Of a DNA stretch of 64,000 nucleotides, positions 45,764-54,954 are shown piece by piece. The stretch spans positions 1 through 64,000 of the forward strand of contig JAJDUK010000089.1 of NCBI GenBank assembly GCA_022826665.1, in the 5' to 3' direction. Origin of the DNA: Alphaproteobacteria bacterium. GTDB lineage: Bacteria > Pseudomonadota > Alphaproteobacteria > UBA828. Both the position numbers and the translations under genes were made by a program. Within the stretch, counting starts at the first letter, position 1. Every line of letters starts with the position of its first letter. A model generated the notes under the pieces. That model was not told the DNA's origin and did not search any database. It saw nothing but the letters and a program-made list of their open reading frames with translations.

Positions 45764-46498
45764 ATGAACGACGAGAGCGCAGCGACCAGCGTCGCCCACC
45801 GGGAGGCGCCGCCGGCCGAGGCGGAGCACATCCTGGTGGTGGACGACGACGACCGCCTGCGCAAGCTGCTCGGCCGCTATCTGCGGGATAACGGATACCT
45901 CGTTTCCACCGCGAGCACGGCCGCCGAGGCGCGGGCCAAGCTCGACGGCATGACCTTCGACCTCATCGTGCTCGACGTGATGATGCCGGGCGAATCGGGA
46001 GTCGAGTTCACGCGCGGGCTGCGTCGTTTGGACGCGGTTCCGGTCTTGCTGCTCACGGCCATGACCGAGCCGGAAGACCGCATCGCGGGGCTGGAAAGCG
46101 GCGCCGATGACTATCTGACCAAGCCCTTCGAGCCACGTGAGCTGCTGCTGCGCGTCGCCACCATCCTGCGACGCACGGCGGCTGCGCCCCCTGCGACACC
46201 CGAGACCTGCGTCGTAATGGGGGAGGTCCGCTATTTTCCGGCGCGGGATCAGCTCCTGCGGCGCGACGAGCCGGTACGGCTGACCACGGCCGAGGCCGAC
46301 CTCCTCCGGGCCTTCGCTGCCAATCCGGGAGAAACGATGAGCCGGCACGCGCTGAGCGAGCGTCTCGGCGGCGGCGCCTCGCGCCGCGCGATCGACGTGC
46401 AAATCGCCCGGTTGAGGCGCAAGATCGAGCCAGAACCCCAGAATCCGCGTTACCTGCAGACCGTCTGGGGCCGGGGCTATGTGTTGCGATCCGATTGA
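45764..46498 (+). CDS. Two-component response regulator, OmpR family
   Basis: The 244-residue protein has a receiver domain with the acidic pair in HILVVDDDDRLRKLLGRYL, phosphoacceptor Asp71 in LIVLDVMMPG and Lys in DDYLTKPFEPRELLLRV, then a winged-helix DNA-binding domain (LTTAEADLLRAFAANPGETMSRHALSERL to RYLQTVWGRGYVLRSD). About 20 polar residues precede the receiver. It sits 30 bases before its kinase and 45 after the MarR gene. The signal is unknown. Confidence 0.93.
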   Translation: MNDESAATSVAHREAPPAEAEHILVVDDDDRLRKLLGRYLRDNGYLVSTASTAAEARAKLDGMTFDLIVLDVMMPGESGVEFTRGLRRLDAVPVLLLTAMTEPEDRIAGLESGADDYLTKPFEPRELLLRVATILRRTAAAPPATPETCVVMGEVRYFPARDQLLRRDEPVRLTTAEADLLRAFAANPGETMSRHALSERLGGGASRRAIDVQIARLRRKIEPEPQNPRYLQTVWGRGYVLRSD

Positions 46499-46528
46499 GT
46501 CGCGGCGTCCGCAGAGGGAGCGTTCGCC

Positions 46529-47857
46529 GTGAACCTGCTACGGACATTCATGCCGCGCGGCCTTTTCTGGCGGGCGTTCCTGATCATGCTCATCCCGCTG
46601 ATTCTGGTTCAGGCGACGGTGGTCTACATCTTCTTCGAGCGACACTGGGATACGGTGAGCAACCAGCTGGCATTGGATGTCAGCGGCGATGTCCTCTCCA
46701 TCATGCGTATGTCGGAAGGCGTGACCGACCCCGCGGAGCGTGCCCGGATCGACGAGATCGCCCGGCGGGAGATGCAGTTCGGGGTCGTCTTCGAGGATGG
46801 CGCGGTGCTGCCCGACGAGGCTCCGCGGCAGAGCGGTGGCATCTCTTACGAAATGCTGCACCGGCAGCTCGACCAGCGCATCGGGGCCCCCTACCATCTC
46901 GATAGCACTCTGCCCGACAAGGGAATGACAATTCGGGTCCAGCGGCCGGACGGCGTGTTGACCCTGCTGACGACGACCAGGCGCTTGCGGGAATCGACCA
47001 CCGTCCTACCCTTCCTGTGGATGGCAGGGATGGCGCTCGTGGTGACGACAATCGCCGTCCTGTTTCTGCGTAACCAGGTTCGCCCGATCAGGCGGCTGGC
47101 GGCTGCCGCCGACGCGCTGGGCAAGGGCCGGCCCGTGACCGACCTCAAGCCCGCAGGCGCGTCCGAGGTTCGTCTCGCGGGCGCCGCCTTCCTGGAGATG
47201 CAAGGGCGGATCCAGCGTCAGATCACGCAGCGCACCGAAATGCTCGCCGGGGTCTCTCACGATCTTCGGACCCCGCTGACCCGGGTGCGGCTGCAGCTCG
47301 CCATGCTGGCCGATGCGCACCCCGATTCGCGGGCCGAAATCGGCGAATCCGAGCAGGACCTGCTGCTCATGGAGCACATGATCGACGAGTACATGGCCTT
47401 CGCCCGCGGCCAGGGCGGGGAGGCGCCGGTCAGCACCGACCTTGCCGAGATCATCGACGATGTCACGGCGGACGCCCGCGACAAGGGCAGCCCGATCACG
47501 CTCGAGGTCGAGCGCCCCCTGGTCATGGCGCTCCGGCCGAACGCCATCCGCCGCTGCCTAACCAACCTGGTGGAGAATGCCGTACATCACGGCGCACAGG
47601 TCGCGATCAGTGCCGTTCGCCGGGACGACATCGTCTCGGTGGCGATCGAGGACGACGGGCCGGGCATTCCCGAAGACCAGCGGGAAGAGGTGTTCAAGCC
47701 GTTCTTCCGGCTCGACGACGCGCGCAACCCGCGCACCGGCGGTGCCGGTCTCGGGCTCGCGATCGCGCGCGATGTCGCGCGCGGGCATGGCGGCGACATC
47801 CGCATGAGCGGCGGCTCGCTCGGCGGCTTGCGCGCCGAGCTTCGCCTACCGGTTTAG
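46529..47857 (+). CDS. Sensor histidine kinase, EnvZ-like
   Basis: The 442-residue protein has two transmembrane segments (about 15-35 and 159-180) around a periplasmic domain, a HAMP region (RNQVRPIRRLAAAADALGKGRPV), the H-box with His244 in GVSHDLRTPLTRVRL, N-box NLVENAVHHG, and G-boxes DDGPGIPEDQ and GGAGLGLAIARDVARGHGG. It starts with GTG at 46529. It forms a pair with the preceding regulator and resembles EnvZ in its domain order. The input is unknown. Confidence 0.92.
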   Translation: MNLLRTFMPRGLFWRAFLIMLIPLILVQATVVYIFFERHWDTVSNQLALDVSGDVLSIMRMSEGVTDPAERARIDEIARREMQFGVVFEDGAVLPDEAPRQSGGISYEMLHRQLDQRIGAPYHLDSTLPDKGMTIRVQRPDGVLTLLTTTRRLRESTTVLPFLWMAGMALVVTTIAVLFLRNQVRPIRRLAAAADALGKGRPVTDLKPAGASEVRLAGAAFLEMQGRIQRQITQRTEMLAGVSHDLRTPLTRVRLQLAMLADAHPDSRAEIGESEQDLLLMEHMIDEYMAFARGQGGEAPVSTDLAEIIDDVTADARDKGSPITLEVERPLVMALRPNAIRRCLTNLVENAVHHGAQVAISAVRRDDIVSVAIEDDGPGIPEDQREEVFKPFFRLDDARNPRTGGAGLGLAIARDVARGHGGDIRMSGGSLGGLRAELRLPV

Positions 47858-47866
47858 GTCGGAAGC

Positions 47867-48511
47867 TTACCCGGCTTCGGCGGCCTGGGCGTCGCGCCAG
47901 CCGCGGCGCGGCGCGAGGCGGCAGAGCGAGCGCGTCATTCGGTCGAGGCGCTTGAGCCGACGGTCGAGCACGGCCATGGTGCGCGCCATGTCCTCGCTGT
48001 CGTCATGGATCCAGACCCGGAGCATGGTGAGATAGAGCGTGCACAGCGCGTTCACCCGAAGCTCGCCGCGCAGACCGGCGCTGCTCAAGTCGGCCGCTTC
48101 GAGCATCCAGCGCATCGAGCGCCGCATCGTGAGCGACCCGCACAGCACGCCTTCCGGGTTCGATGGGGCGCTCCGCACGATCGCGACGACCCCTTCCCTG
48201 CGAGTATTCAGCAGATCGAAGCGCTTCATCAGCACGTCGAACAGGCGCTCGGTGGCTGGGCGCCCGGCCATCTCGGGGTCCCGTGCGGCCAACACCTCGC
48301 GGTCGACGCTGGCAGAGTAGGCCGCGACGATGGCGCTCTTGGAGGAAAACTCCGCGCGCAGCTCCGCGAGGGAGACTCCGGCGGCCTCGGCGATGTCGCC
48401 GAGGCTGACCCGCGCCCAGCCGCTGCTCGCGGCCAGTGTCAGCGCACCTTCGATGATGGTCTGGGGCACGTCCTTGCGCTTGCCGGCCCCTGCTGCAGTC
48501 TTCCTTGGCAT
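47867..48511 (-). CDS. TetR family transcriptional regulator
   Basis: The 214-residue protein has a TetR-type helix-turn-helix near the start (TIIEGALTLAASSGWARVSLGDIAEAAGVSLAELRAEFSSKSAIVAAY) and a variable helical C-terminal domain (RREGVVAIVRSAPSNPEGV). It converges on the histidine kinase gene, nine bases away, and is followed upstream by proC. Ligand and targets are unknown. Confidence 0.8.
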   Translation of the reverse strand: MPRKTAAGAGKRKDVPQTIIEGALTLAASSGWARVSLGDIAEAAGVSLAELRAEFSSKSAIVAAYSASVDREVLAARDPEMAGRPATERLFDVLMKRFDLLNTRREGVVAIVRSAPSNPEGVLCGSLTMRRSMRWMLEAADLSSAGLRGELRVNALCTLYLTMLRVWIHDDSEDMARTMAVLDRRLKRLDRMTRSLCRLAPRRGWRDAQAAEAG

Positions 48512-48591
48512 GGTCCTGCACCTCGCCGCCGCCAGAGCCTGAAGTGTAGGCCGCTGTAAATCCGGCGGTCAACGCGTCCGCGGTGGAGCGA

Positions 48592-49410
48592 CTACGATGG
48601 GGCGAGGGCGCGGCTACGCTCGGCGGCGGCGCGCACCGCGCGGGTCATGAGCGGGCTGAGCCCGTCCGCCGCCATCAGGACCGAGAGCGCGGCCTCCGTG
48701 GTGCCGCCGGGGCTGGTCACGTTGCGGCGAAGCTGGGCGGCGTCGTCTTCCGCCTGCGCCAGCAGGGCGCCGGCGCCGCTCACCGTGCGCTCGGCCAGCA
48801 GGCGGGCGAGGTCCTCGGGCAGTCCGGCATCGACGGCGGCCTCTGCCAGGCATTCCGCGAGCAGGAAGACGTAGGCCGGGCCGCTGCCGGAGACCGCCGT
48901 CACCGCATCCATGTGGGACTCGTCGTCGATCCAGGAGACGGCCCCCACCGCCCCCAGCAGCCCCTCGCAGAGTGCCTTCTGATCCCCGCTTGCGGCCGCA
49001 TTGGCCCAGGCGACGGTCATGCCCTCGCCGATGGCGGCCGGCGTGTTGGGCATGGCGCGGACGATGGGCACGTCGCCGAGGTCACGCTCCAGCAGGGCGG
49101 AGGGCCAGCCGGCGGCGATGGAGAGGTGCACGCAATCCGGGGCGCCGAAGCCCGCGTATTGGGGCACGACCTCCGCCATTACCTGCGGCTTGACCGCGAA
49201 GACGATCGCCGAGGGATTGAGCGTGACGGGCAAGGCTGCGGGCTCGCGCACGCGCGCCACCCCGAGCGGGGCGAGACGTTCGGCCACGCCGTCGTCCGGC
49301 TCGACGATTCTGAGCTGCGCGGCCTCCAGCGGCCCGCGCAGCCACCCGACCGCGAGCGCGCCGCCCATCCTGCCGCCGCCGACCAGGACGATGGGGCCGG
49401 GAGCCGTCAT
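48592..49410 (-). CDS. proC: Pyrroline-5-carboxylate reductase
   Basis: ProC reduces pyrroline-5-carboxylate to proline with NAD(P)H. The 272-residue product has the Rossmann start IVLVGGGRMGGALAVGWLRG, IVFAVKPQVMAEVVPQY, VRAMPNTPAAIGEGMTVAWAN, and the VTAVSGSGPAYVFLLAECLAEAAVDAGLPEDLAR block with RRNVTSPGGTTEAAL near the end. The ATG at 49410 overlaps the YbjN stop by four bases; longer upstream starts are not supported. The YbjN-proC pair is usual in alphaproteobacteria. Confidence 0.95.
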   Translation of the reverse strand: MTAPGPIVLVGGGRMGGALAVGWLRGPLEAAQLRIVEPDDGVAERLAPLGVARVREPAALPVTLNPSAIVFAVKPQVMAEVVPQYAGFGAPDCVHLSIAAGWPSALLERDLGDVPIVRAMPNTPAAIGEGMTVAWANAAASGDQKALCEGLLGAVGAVSWIDDESHMDAVTAVSGSGPAYVFLLAECLAEAAVDAGLPEDLARLLAERTVSGAGALLAQAEDDAAQLRRNVTSPGGTTEAALSVLMAADGLSPLMTRAVRAAAERSRALAPS

Positions 49411-49913
49411 CAGGCCCTCCCGCGCGGTTCCATGAGCGCCGCCTCGAACGCCTCTTCGGGCGCGAGGCCCGCCTGGATCACCTGCTGGAAGGCCGGATAG
49501 AAGCGCTCGCACTCGGCGACGCCCACGGTCACCACCTCGACGATCTGCGAGTCCTCCACGCCCTGGGTGCCGCGCAGCAGGAGCGCGTGGCGCCAGGTCG
49601 GCCGGCCCTCCTCGGCCCAGAGGTCGAAGTGGCCGACCCACAGGCTCTCGTTGATCAGGTTGACCAGGGCGCAAACCGCCGGCCTGCGCTCATCGGGCAC
49701 GCCCATGTCGAAGCCGCTGGCGAAATGCAGCACGTCGAGATCGGCGCGGTAGGCGAACCAGAGCTGGTATTCGCACCAGCTGCCCGTCAGCGAGCCGGTA
49801 AGGTCCTCTTCGCCCATGCGCTCGAACGAGAGCCGGCTCGCCATCATCACCCGCTCGACCGCATCGAGCGTGTCGCTGGACAGGCGCTCCGGTTCCACAA
49901 GCGACACCGCCAT
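49410..49913 (-). CDS. YbjN domain-containing protein
   Basis: The 167-residue protein fits the YbjN/TY3H family found beside proC in alphaproteobacteria: LSFERMGEEDLTGSLTGSWCEYQLWFAYRADLDVLHFASGFDMGVPDERRP, then LVNLINESLWVGHFDLWAEEGRPTWRHALLLRG. The biochemical role is not known; related proteins are linked to stress and motility phenotypes. The ATG at 49913 is the preferred start because upstream sequence in frame carries no similarity. Translation of proC is probably coupled to it. Confidence 0.85.
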   Translation of the reverse strand: MAVSLVEPERLSSDTLDAVERVMMASRLSFERMGEEDLTGSLTGSWCEYQLWFAYRADLDVLHFASGFDMGVPDERRPAVCALVNLINESLWVGHFDLWAEEGRPTWRHALLLRGTQGVEDSQIVEVVTVGVAECERFYPAFQQVIQAGLAPEEAFEAALMEPRGRA

Positions 49914-50051
49914 CTCATCGCCCCGTCGTAGTGCCAACACACGCGGCAGGCGTTGCTGCCTACCACATATGACGCTAACTACAATAAGATGGGATGGCGA
50001 GATAGAAAATCCCAAAATGTTGCGTCTTGGGGTCCCGAAGGTACCGGCGGG

Positions 50052-50609
50052 CTAAATCGGAAGCTGCGGCGCGGCGCCGTCGGGCAAGGGAACGCGATGC
50101 TCGTTCAACGTCATCGCGATCATCGCGTAGTAGCCGTTGAGCGCCGTCAGCTCGACCACCCCGGCGGGGCCGAACAGCGCGAGCGTTTTGTCGTAGGTCT
50201 CGTCGCTGACCGCGCGGTTGATCTGCAGCTCGCAGGTGAAGTCGTAGACCGTCACCTCGTCCTCGGCCGAGAGCGGCGGCGGGCGCCGGTGCTTGATCGC
50301 CTCGATCACCGCATTCGGCAGGCCCGCGCGCGCCGCCTCGGCCGCGTGCCAGTGCCATTCGTACTGGCACGACCAGTGGCGGGCGACCGCGAGGATCGCA
50401 AGCTCGCTCAGCCGCGGCTCCAGGCTGGTCTGGTAGCGCAACAGGGCGCCCAGCGCCTGCACGCGGTCTGCGAGCTCGGCGTTGTGCAGGAGCACCATGA
50501 AGAGGTCGGGCACCGTGCCGCGCGGCCCGCTCTGGATCGCGTCGCAGACGCGGCGTTGCTCCGCCGTCAGCTCTTCGACGCCGGGCAGCGGTAGCCGCGT
50601 TGCGGTCAC
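50052..50609 (-). CDS. Carboxymuconolactone decarboxylase-like protein
   Basis: The 185-residue protein has the AhpD/CMD fold: [35 protein letters not shown], the segment that in this family holds the active-site Cys, Glu and His. It has one Cys and no CxxC, so it is unlikely to be an AhpD-type peroxidase. The role is unknown. It starts with GTG at 50609, overlapping the gpt stop as GTGA, and so is likely co-translated with gpt, an odd partner. Confidence 0.78.
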   Translation of the reverse strand: MTATRLPLPGVEELTAEQRRVCDAIQSGPRGTVPDLFMVLLHNAELADRVQALGALLRYQTSLEPRLSELAILAVARHWSCQYEWHWHAAEAARAGLPNAVIEAIKHRRPPPLSAEDEVTVYDFTCELQINRAVSDETYDKTLALFGPAGVVELTALNGYYAMIAMTLNEHRVPLPDGAAPQLPI

Positions 50610-51106
50610 GCCGCGCCCCGCTCCCTGCCGGCCGCCTCGCGCTCGGCAATCGGCGGCACGAATTGCAGGTCGGTGTCCCAGGGAAAGAAGATCCAGGTGT
50701 CCTGGCTGACCTCGGTCACGAAGGTGTGCGCCTCGCCCCGGCCGGCCGGCTTGGTATAGACGCAGGCGAAGTGGGCCTTCGGCAGCATCTCGCGGACGAT
50801 GCGGGCGGTGGCCCCGGTATCGGCCAGATCGTCGACGATCAGGACGCCCTCGCCGTCGCCCGACACCGGCTTGAGGACTTGCGCGGAGCGCTGGTCCTGG
50901 TGGTCGTAGGAAGAAATGCAGACGGTGTCGATCATACGAATGTCCAGCTCGCGCGCGACAACGGTCGCCGGCACCAGGCCGCCGCGGGTGACCGCGACGA
51001 TGCTGCGCCAGGGGCCGAGCTCCGCCAGCCGCCAGGCGAGCGCGCGCGCGTCCCGATGTAGCTGATCCCACGAAACCGGGAAGCCCTTTGCGTATCGTTC
51101 TGTCAT
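50606..51106 (-). CDS. gpt: Xanthine phosphoribosyltransferase
   Basis: Gpt salvages xanthine and guanine by transfer to PRPP. The 166-residue product starts [23 protein letters not shown], has [36 protein letters not shown], and the PRPP loop [19 protein letters not shown], then IFFPWDTD at the end as in E. coli Gpt. It is divergent from the MoxR gene. Confidence 0.94.
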   Translation of the reverse strand: MTERYAKGFPVSWDQLHRDARALAWRLAELGPWRSIVAVTRGGLVPATVVARELDIRMIDTVCISSYDHQDQRSAQVLKPVSGDGEGVLIVDDLADTGATARIVREMLPKAHFACVYTKPAGRGEAHTFVTEVSQDTWIFFPWDTDLQFVPPIAEREAAGRERGAA

Positions 51107-51259
51107 CTCGTTCCCCGTCCTGAGCCGTTGTCGCGTGGGCGCACATGCAACCGGACAACGCCCGGCGGGGCAAGGGGACCATTGTCCGTAGAATCAGGGC
51201 GGCATGACTGCAGCCGCGCCGCCTTTCGATCCCGGCTCGATGCGGGTAAGAAGCGGCGC

Positions 51260-52168
51260 ATGGCGGACCGAGTGCGGGCGCTGCCGGGCAGCGAAGCCGA
51301 GACGCGGGCGCTCCTCGAGGAGGGGCGCTATGTGGCGGACGATGCGCTGGTCAAGACCCTCTACCTGAGCTTTGCCCTCGGCCGCCCGCTGCTGCTGGAG
51401 GGCGAGGCCGGCTGCGGCAAGACCCAGCTCGCCGCGACGCTGGCCGAGACCCTGGGCCGCCGGCTGCTGCGCCTGCAGTGCCACGAGGGCCTCGACTCGG
51501 CCGCAGCCGTCTACGAGTGGAACTACGCCGCCCAGATGCTCGCGATTCGCCTGGCCGAGCGCGGCGGCACCGGGCGCGACGCCCTGGCCGAGGACATCTT
51601 CGGCGAGCGCTTCCTGGTCAAGCGCCCGCTGCTCACGGCGCTGGAGCCCGATCCCCTCGGCCCGCCGGTCCTGCTGATCGACGAGATCGACCGGGCCGAT
51701 GCGCCCTTCGAGGCCTACTTGCTGGAGGTGCTCTCCGAATTCCAGGTGAGCGTGCCCGAGGTCGGCACGGTGACGGCCGCCGAGCGCCCCATCGTCGTCA
51801 TCACCTCCAACCGCACGCGCGAGGTGCACGACGCGCTCAAGCGCCGTTGCCTCTACCACTGGGCCGACTATCCCGACGCCGCGCGGGAGAAGGCCATCCT
51901 GCGCGCGCGCCTGCCGGGGGTCGAGCAGCGGCTGAGCGACAACATCGCCGCCTTCATCGAGCGCATGCAGAAGGCCGACCTCTCCACGGTGCCGGGGCTG
52001 GGCGAGGTGATCGCGTGGTCGAGCGCCGTGGTCCAGCTCGACCAAATCGAGCTCGACCCCGAGACCATCCAGGCCAACCTCGAGCGCTTGCTCGCCTATC
52101 AACGGGGCCTCGCGGAGGCCAGCGGCCGCGCCCCGGCAGCGCCGCCCCGGCCCGGGCAGCGGCCGTGA
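51260..52168 (+). CDS. MoxR-type AAA+ ATPase (CoxD-like)
   Basis: MoxR ATPases act as chaperones that insert cofactors, usually with a partner that has a von Willebrand A domain. The 302-residue protein has Walker A LEGEAGCGKTQLA (47-59), Walker B PVLLIDEIDRAD, sensor-1 region VVITSNRTREVHDALKRRCLYHW and the usual lid. The ATG at 51260 gives MADRVRALPG; the open frame upstream is not similar to anything I recognise. The CoxE-like partner starts inside its stop as GTGA. The pair recalls the coxD-coxE genes used to mature molybdenum CO dehydrogenase. Confidence 0.88.
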   Translation: MADRVRALPGSEAETRALLEEGRYVADDALVKTLYLSFALGRPLLLEGEAGCGKTQLAATLAETLGRRLLRLQCHEGLDSAAAVYEWNYAAQMLAIRLAERGGTGRDALAEDIFGERFLVKRPLLTALEPDPLGPPVLLIDEIDRADAPFEAYLLEVLSEFQVSVPEVGTVTAAERPIVVITSNRTREVHDALKRRCLYHWADYPDAAREKAILRARLPGVEQRLSDNIAAFIERMQKADLSTVPGLGEVIAWSSAVVQLDQIELDPETIQANLERLLAYQRGLAEASGRAPAAPPRPGQRP

Positions 52169-53379
52169 CGACCTGGCAACAGACGTTCGAGACCGAGGCG
52201 GGCGGCACGCTCGCCTATAACGTCATGCATTTCGTGCGGGGCTTGCGCGGCGCCGGCCTGCCGGCAGGGCCGGGCAAGACCATCGAGGCGGTGCGCGCCG
52301 TCGAGGCGGTCGACCCCATCCGGCGCAGCGATCTCTACTGGGCGCTCCACGCGGTGCTGGTCGAGCGGCGCGATCAGCACGACCTCTTCGACCAGGCGTT
52401 CCGGCTGTTCTGGCGCGAAATCCGGATGGAGAGCGCGGTCCAGGGGCCGGTCATGGGGACCGACAGACTGCCCCAGCCGGAGGCTCCGCCGGCAAGCCGG
52501 CGGGCCAGCGAGGCCATCGCGCCCCGCCTGCCGGAAGAGGAGGAAAAAGAGGAGAACGTCGAGATCGAGCTCGACGCCGTGCTCACCTTCTCCCCCCAGG
52601 AAGTGCTGCAGGAGATGGACTTCGAGGACATGTCGGCGGACGAGCTGGCAGAGGCGAAGCGGGCGATCGCGGCGCTTCGGCTGCCGATCAAGCCGGTGCC
52701 GACGCGTCGCTTCCGGCCCGACCCGCTCGGCCGGCGCATCGACATGCGCGCCACCCTCCGCGCGAGCCTGCGTTCCAGCGGCGACATGATGCCGCTCAAG
52801 CGCCGCTCCCGCGCCGAGCGGCTGCCGGCGCTGGTGGTACTCTGCGACGTGTCGGGCTCCATGAGCCGCTACTCGCGCATGTTCCTGCACTTCGTCCACG
52901 CCGTGACCAACGACCGCGACCGGGTGCACAGCTTCCTCTTCGGCACCCGGCTCACCAACATCACGCGCCACCTCCGGCACCGCGACGTGGACGTCGCCAT
53001 GAGCCGCGCGAGCCGCGCCGTGCGCGACTGGTCCGGCGGCACCCGGATCGGCCCCTGCCTCAAGGACTTCAACCATTACTGGTCGCGCCGCGTGCTGGCC
53101 CAGGGCGCGTTGGTGCTGCTGATCACCGACGGGCTCGACCGCGACGATCTCGTCATTCTGCAGGCCGAGGTGGAGCGGCTGCACAAGTCCTGCCGCCGCC
53201 TGATCTGGCTCAACCCGCTGCTCCGCTACGAGGGCTTCAAGCCCGAGGCCGGCGGTGTGCGCACCATCCTGCCGCACATCGACGAGTTCCGGCCGGTCCA
53301 CAACATCGCGAGCCTGATGGACATTGCCGCCGCCCTGAGCGAGCCGGCGGACGCCGATCCGAGCACCACCTGGAGCTGA
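52165..53379 (+). CDS. CoxE-like von Willebrand A domain protein
   Basis: The 404-residue protein fits the CoxE family: a helical N-terminal part, an acidic EEEEKEENVEIELD stretch near residue 115-130, then a von Willebrand A domain with the MIDAS start LVVLCDVSGSMSRYSRM and the ALVLLITDGLDRDD block. It starts with GTG at 52165, overlapping the MoxR stop. CoxD and CoxE work together in CO dehydrogenase metal-centre maturation; no molybdenum hydroxylase is in this window, so the client is elsewhere. Confidence 0.86.
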   Translation: MTTWQQTFETEAGGTLAYNVMHFVRGLRGAGLPAGPGKTIEAVRAVEAVDPIRRSDLYWALHAVLVERRDQHDLFDQAFRLFWREIRMESAVQGPVMGTDRLPQPEAPPASRRASEAIAPRLPEEEEKEENVEIELDAVLTFSPQEVLQEMDFEDMSADELAEAKRAIAALRLPIKPVPTRRFRPDPLGRRIDMRATLRASLRSSGDMMPLKRRSRAERLPALVVLCDVSGSMSRYSRMFLHFVHAVTNDRDRVHSFLFGTRLTNITRHLRHRDVDVAMSRASRAVRDWSGGTRIGPCLKDFNHYWSRRVLAQGALVLLITDGLDRDDLVILQAEVERLHKSCRRLIWLNPLLRYEGFKPEAGGVRTILPHIDEFRPVHNIASLMDIAAALSEPADADPSTTWS

Positions 53380-53466
53380 GACCGGGCCTACAAACCCCCG
53401 CTTCAACGAAAGCCGCCCGGCGGGCAGCTTGAAGCGTGAGTCTGGCGCGGCTAAGCTTCCTATGAG

Positions 53467-53495
53467 TTGTCGAGTGGCAAATTAGTGAACAAAAT
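53467..53495 (+). promoter_or_regulatory. Possible sigma-70-type promoter for Liv operon C
   Basis: TTGTCG (53467-53472) and CAAAAT (53490-53495) are 17 bases apart in an AT-richer stretch that ends 24 bases before the binding-protein ATG. A strong AAGGGAGG site (53507-53514) follows. Only moderate matches to consensus. Confidence 0.35.
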
Positions 53496-53518
53496 TCGGC
53501 AGAAGAAAGGGAGGCACC

Positions 53519-54829
53519 ATGAATTCAATAGCAAGGACGACCCTTCGATCGGCTGGAATACTCGCGATTGCCGGCGCTCTCGCGTTCGGCACGCTGTCAG
53601 CGGCGAAGGCGGAAGACAACGTCGGCGATCCCATCGGCATCGGCTTCAATGCACCGCTGTCCGGCCCGGTCGCGGGCTGGGGTCTGCCTGGGCTCACCGG
53701 CCTGAAGATCCTGGCCGACTGGATCAACTCGGAAGGCGGGCTCCTGGTCGGTGACACGCGCCATATGATCGAGATCCACCAGTTCGACAACGAGTATGTG
53801 CCGAGCAAGGCTCTGCAGGGCGCGAAGCAGCTTGTCTTCGAGAACGAGGTCAAGATGGTGCTGGGTGTCGGCGGCACGACCGGGGACTCCCAGATCCCGT
53901 TCCTGATGGACAACGGCGTGTTCTATGCGCCGCTTGCGTCCACCGACATCAACCCCAACCGCCCCTACGTGATCGCCGGCGAGGACTCGTTCCCACGCGG
54001 CGAAATGATGCGTCCGCTCTACATCAAGAACGTCTATCCGGAGCTCAAGACCTACGGGGTGATCGCGCAGGAGGACGCGGTGACGTTTGTCGGTCAGGCC
54101 TGGGAAGTCGGCGCGGCCAAGGCGGCGGGTTGGGAGATCGTCTACGACGAGCACTTCTCGCCCGAGACCACAGATTTCGCGCCCGTCGTGACCGCACTAC
54201 TTGCGGCCAAGCCGGACGCGGTGGCGCTCAACATCACCTGGCCCGATTTTATTCCGCTGGTGATGGAGCAGCTCTATCTGCAGGGCTTTGAAGGGCCTAT
54301 CAACGCGAACTACATCGAATGGGAATCGGTGCTGCAGAAAGTGCCACCGGAATGGGCCGCGAAGGTTGGCGGCTACGACAGCTATCCCACCATGGACGAC
54401 CCCTGGTGGGGCAACCCCTCGATGCAGAGCCAGTTCGTTGACGATTGGCAGGCCCGCTTCGGCGACGGTGCGCCGGAAGACGTGAACGCGCCGATGACCG
54501 GCATCGATTGGCTCTACATGCCGATCGTTCAGGTCTACCTGCACGGTTTGGAGAAGGCTGGCAGCTTCGATCCCGACGCGGTGCTGGAGGCCATCCGCGC
54601 CGAGAAGGCCATCATGACGATCGAGGGGCCGGCGTTGATCTCGGGTGAGGACATGTGGGGCATCAAGAACATGATGTCGCATCCGATCCCGACCAACGTC
54701 TTCGACGCTGACTGCAACTGCAAGCGCATCGTCTCCATGATGCGTTTCGAGCCCTGGTTCGACGCCCACAAGGAGTCGATCATCGCCCACGTGCGGGATC
54801 GCGGTCAGATGTGGGATCAGCGCCAGTAA
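53519..54829 (+). CDS. Liv-type ABC transporter substrate-binding protein (operon C)
   Basis: The 436-residue protein has a signal peptide (ARTTLRSAGILAIAGALAFGTLSAAKA, likely cut before EDNV) and a mature part similar to amide/amino-acid binding proteins of the Liv group: IGFNAPLSGPVAGWGLPGLTGLKILADWINSEGG, EVKMVLGVGGTTGDSQIPFLMDNGVFYAPLAS, and CNCKRIVSMMRFEPWFDAHK near the end. The ligand is unknown. A terminator and a second hairpin separate it from the permease genes, so it can be made in excess. Confidence 0.9.
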   Translation: MNSIARTTLRSAGILAIAGALAFGTLSAAKAEDNVGDPIGIGFNAPLSGPVAGWGLPGLTGLKILADWINSEGGLLVGDTRHMIEIHQFDNEYVPSKALQGAKQLVFENEVKMVLGVGGTTGDSQIPFLMDNGVFYAPLASTDINPNRPYVIAGEDSFPRGEMMRPLYIKNVYPELKTYGVIAQEDAVTFVGQAWEVGAAKAAGWEIVYDEHFSPETTDFAPVVTALLAAKPDAVALNITWPDFIPLVMEQLYLQGFEGPINANYIEWESVLQKVPPEWAAKVGGYDSYPTMDDPWWGNPSMQSQFVDDWQARFGDGAPEDVNAPMTGIDWLYMPIVQVYLHGLEKAGSFDPDAVLEAIRAEKAIMTIEGPALISGEDMWGIKNMMSHPIPTNVFDADCNCKRIVSMMRFEPWFDAHKESIIAHVRDRGQMWDQRQ

Positions 54830-54839
54830 GCATGTGAAA

Positions 54840-54880
54840 GGGGCGGGCGAATCAACGACATGAACGCCCGCCCCGCTTTT
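54840..54880 (+). terminator. Terminator-like hairpin after the operon C binding-protein gene
   Basis: A perfect 10-pair stem, GGGGCGGGCG (54840-54849) with CGCCCGCCCC (54865-54874), encloses a 15-base loop and is followed by GCTTTT. It starts 11 bases after the binding-protein stop. It would end most transcripts or protect the mRNA, lowering expression of the permease genes. Confidence 0.82.
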
Positions 54881-54908
54881 CCGTATCGGACACGATAGTG
54901 TACGGTCC

Positions 54909-54937
54909 AGCGGTCTCCGGATAGTCTGGAGACCGCT
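54909..54937 (+). promoter_or_regulatory. Perfect inverted repeat just before the operon C permease gene
   Basis: AGCGGTCTCC (54909-54918) pairs perfectly with GGAGACCGCT (54928-54937) around a nine-base loop. It ends 17 bases before the ATG at 54955. It could be an RNA hairpin that affects translation, or a dyad operator. No U-run follows, so it is not an ordinary terminator. Confidence 0.55.
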
Positions 54938-54954
54938 GCTCAGAGTCCGGTCGT

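Noticed and set aside
53399-53436. Hairpin after the CoxE-like gene (CGCTTCAA pairing with TTGAAGCG)
   Set aside because: It has an eight-pair outer stem and a small inner stem, but no U-run follows, so termination is not supported. It stays a possible mRNA-end structure.
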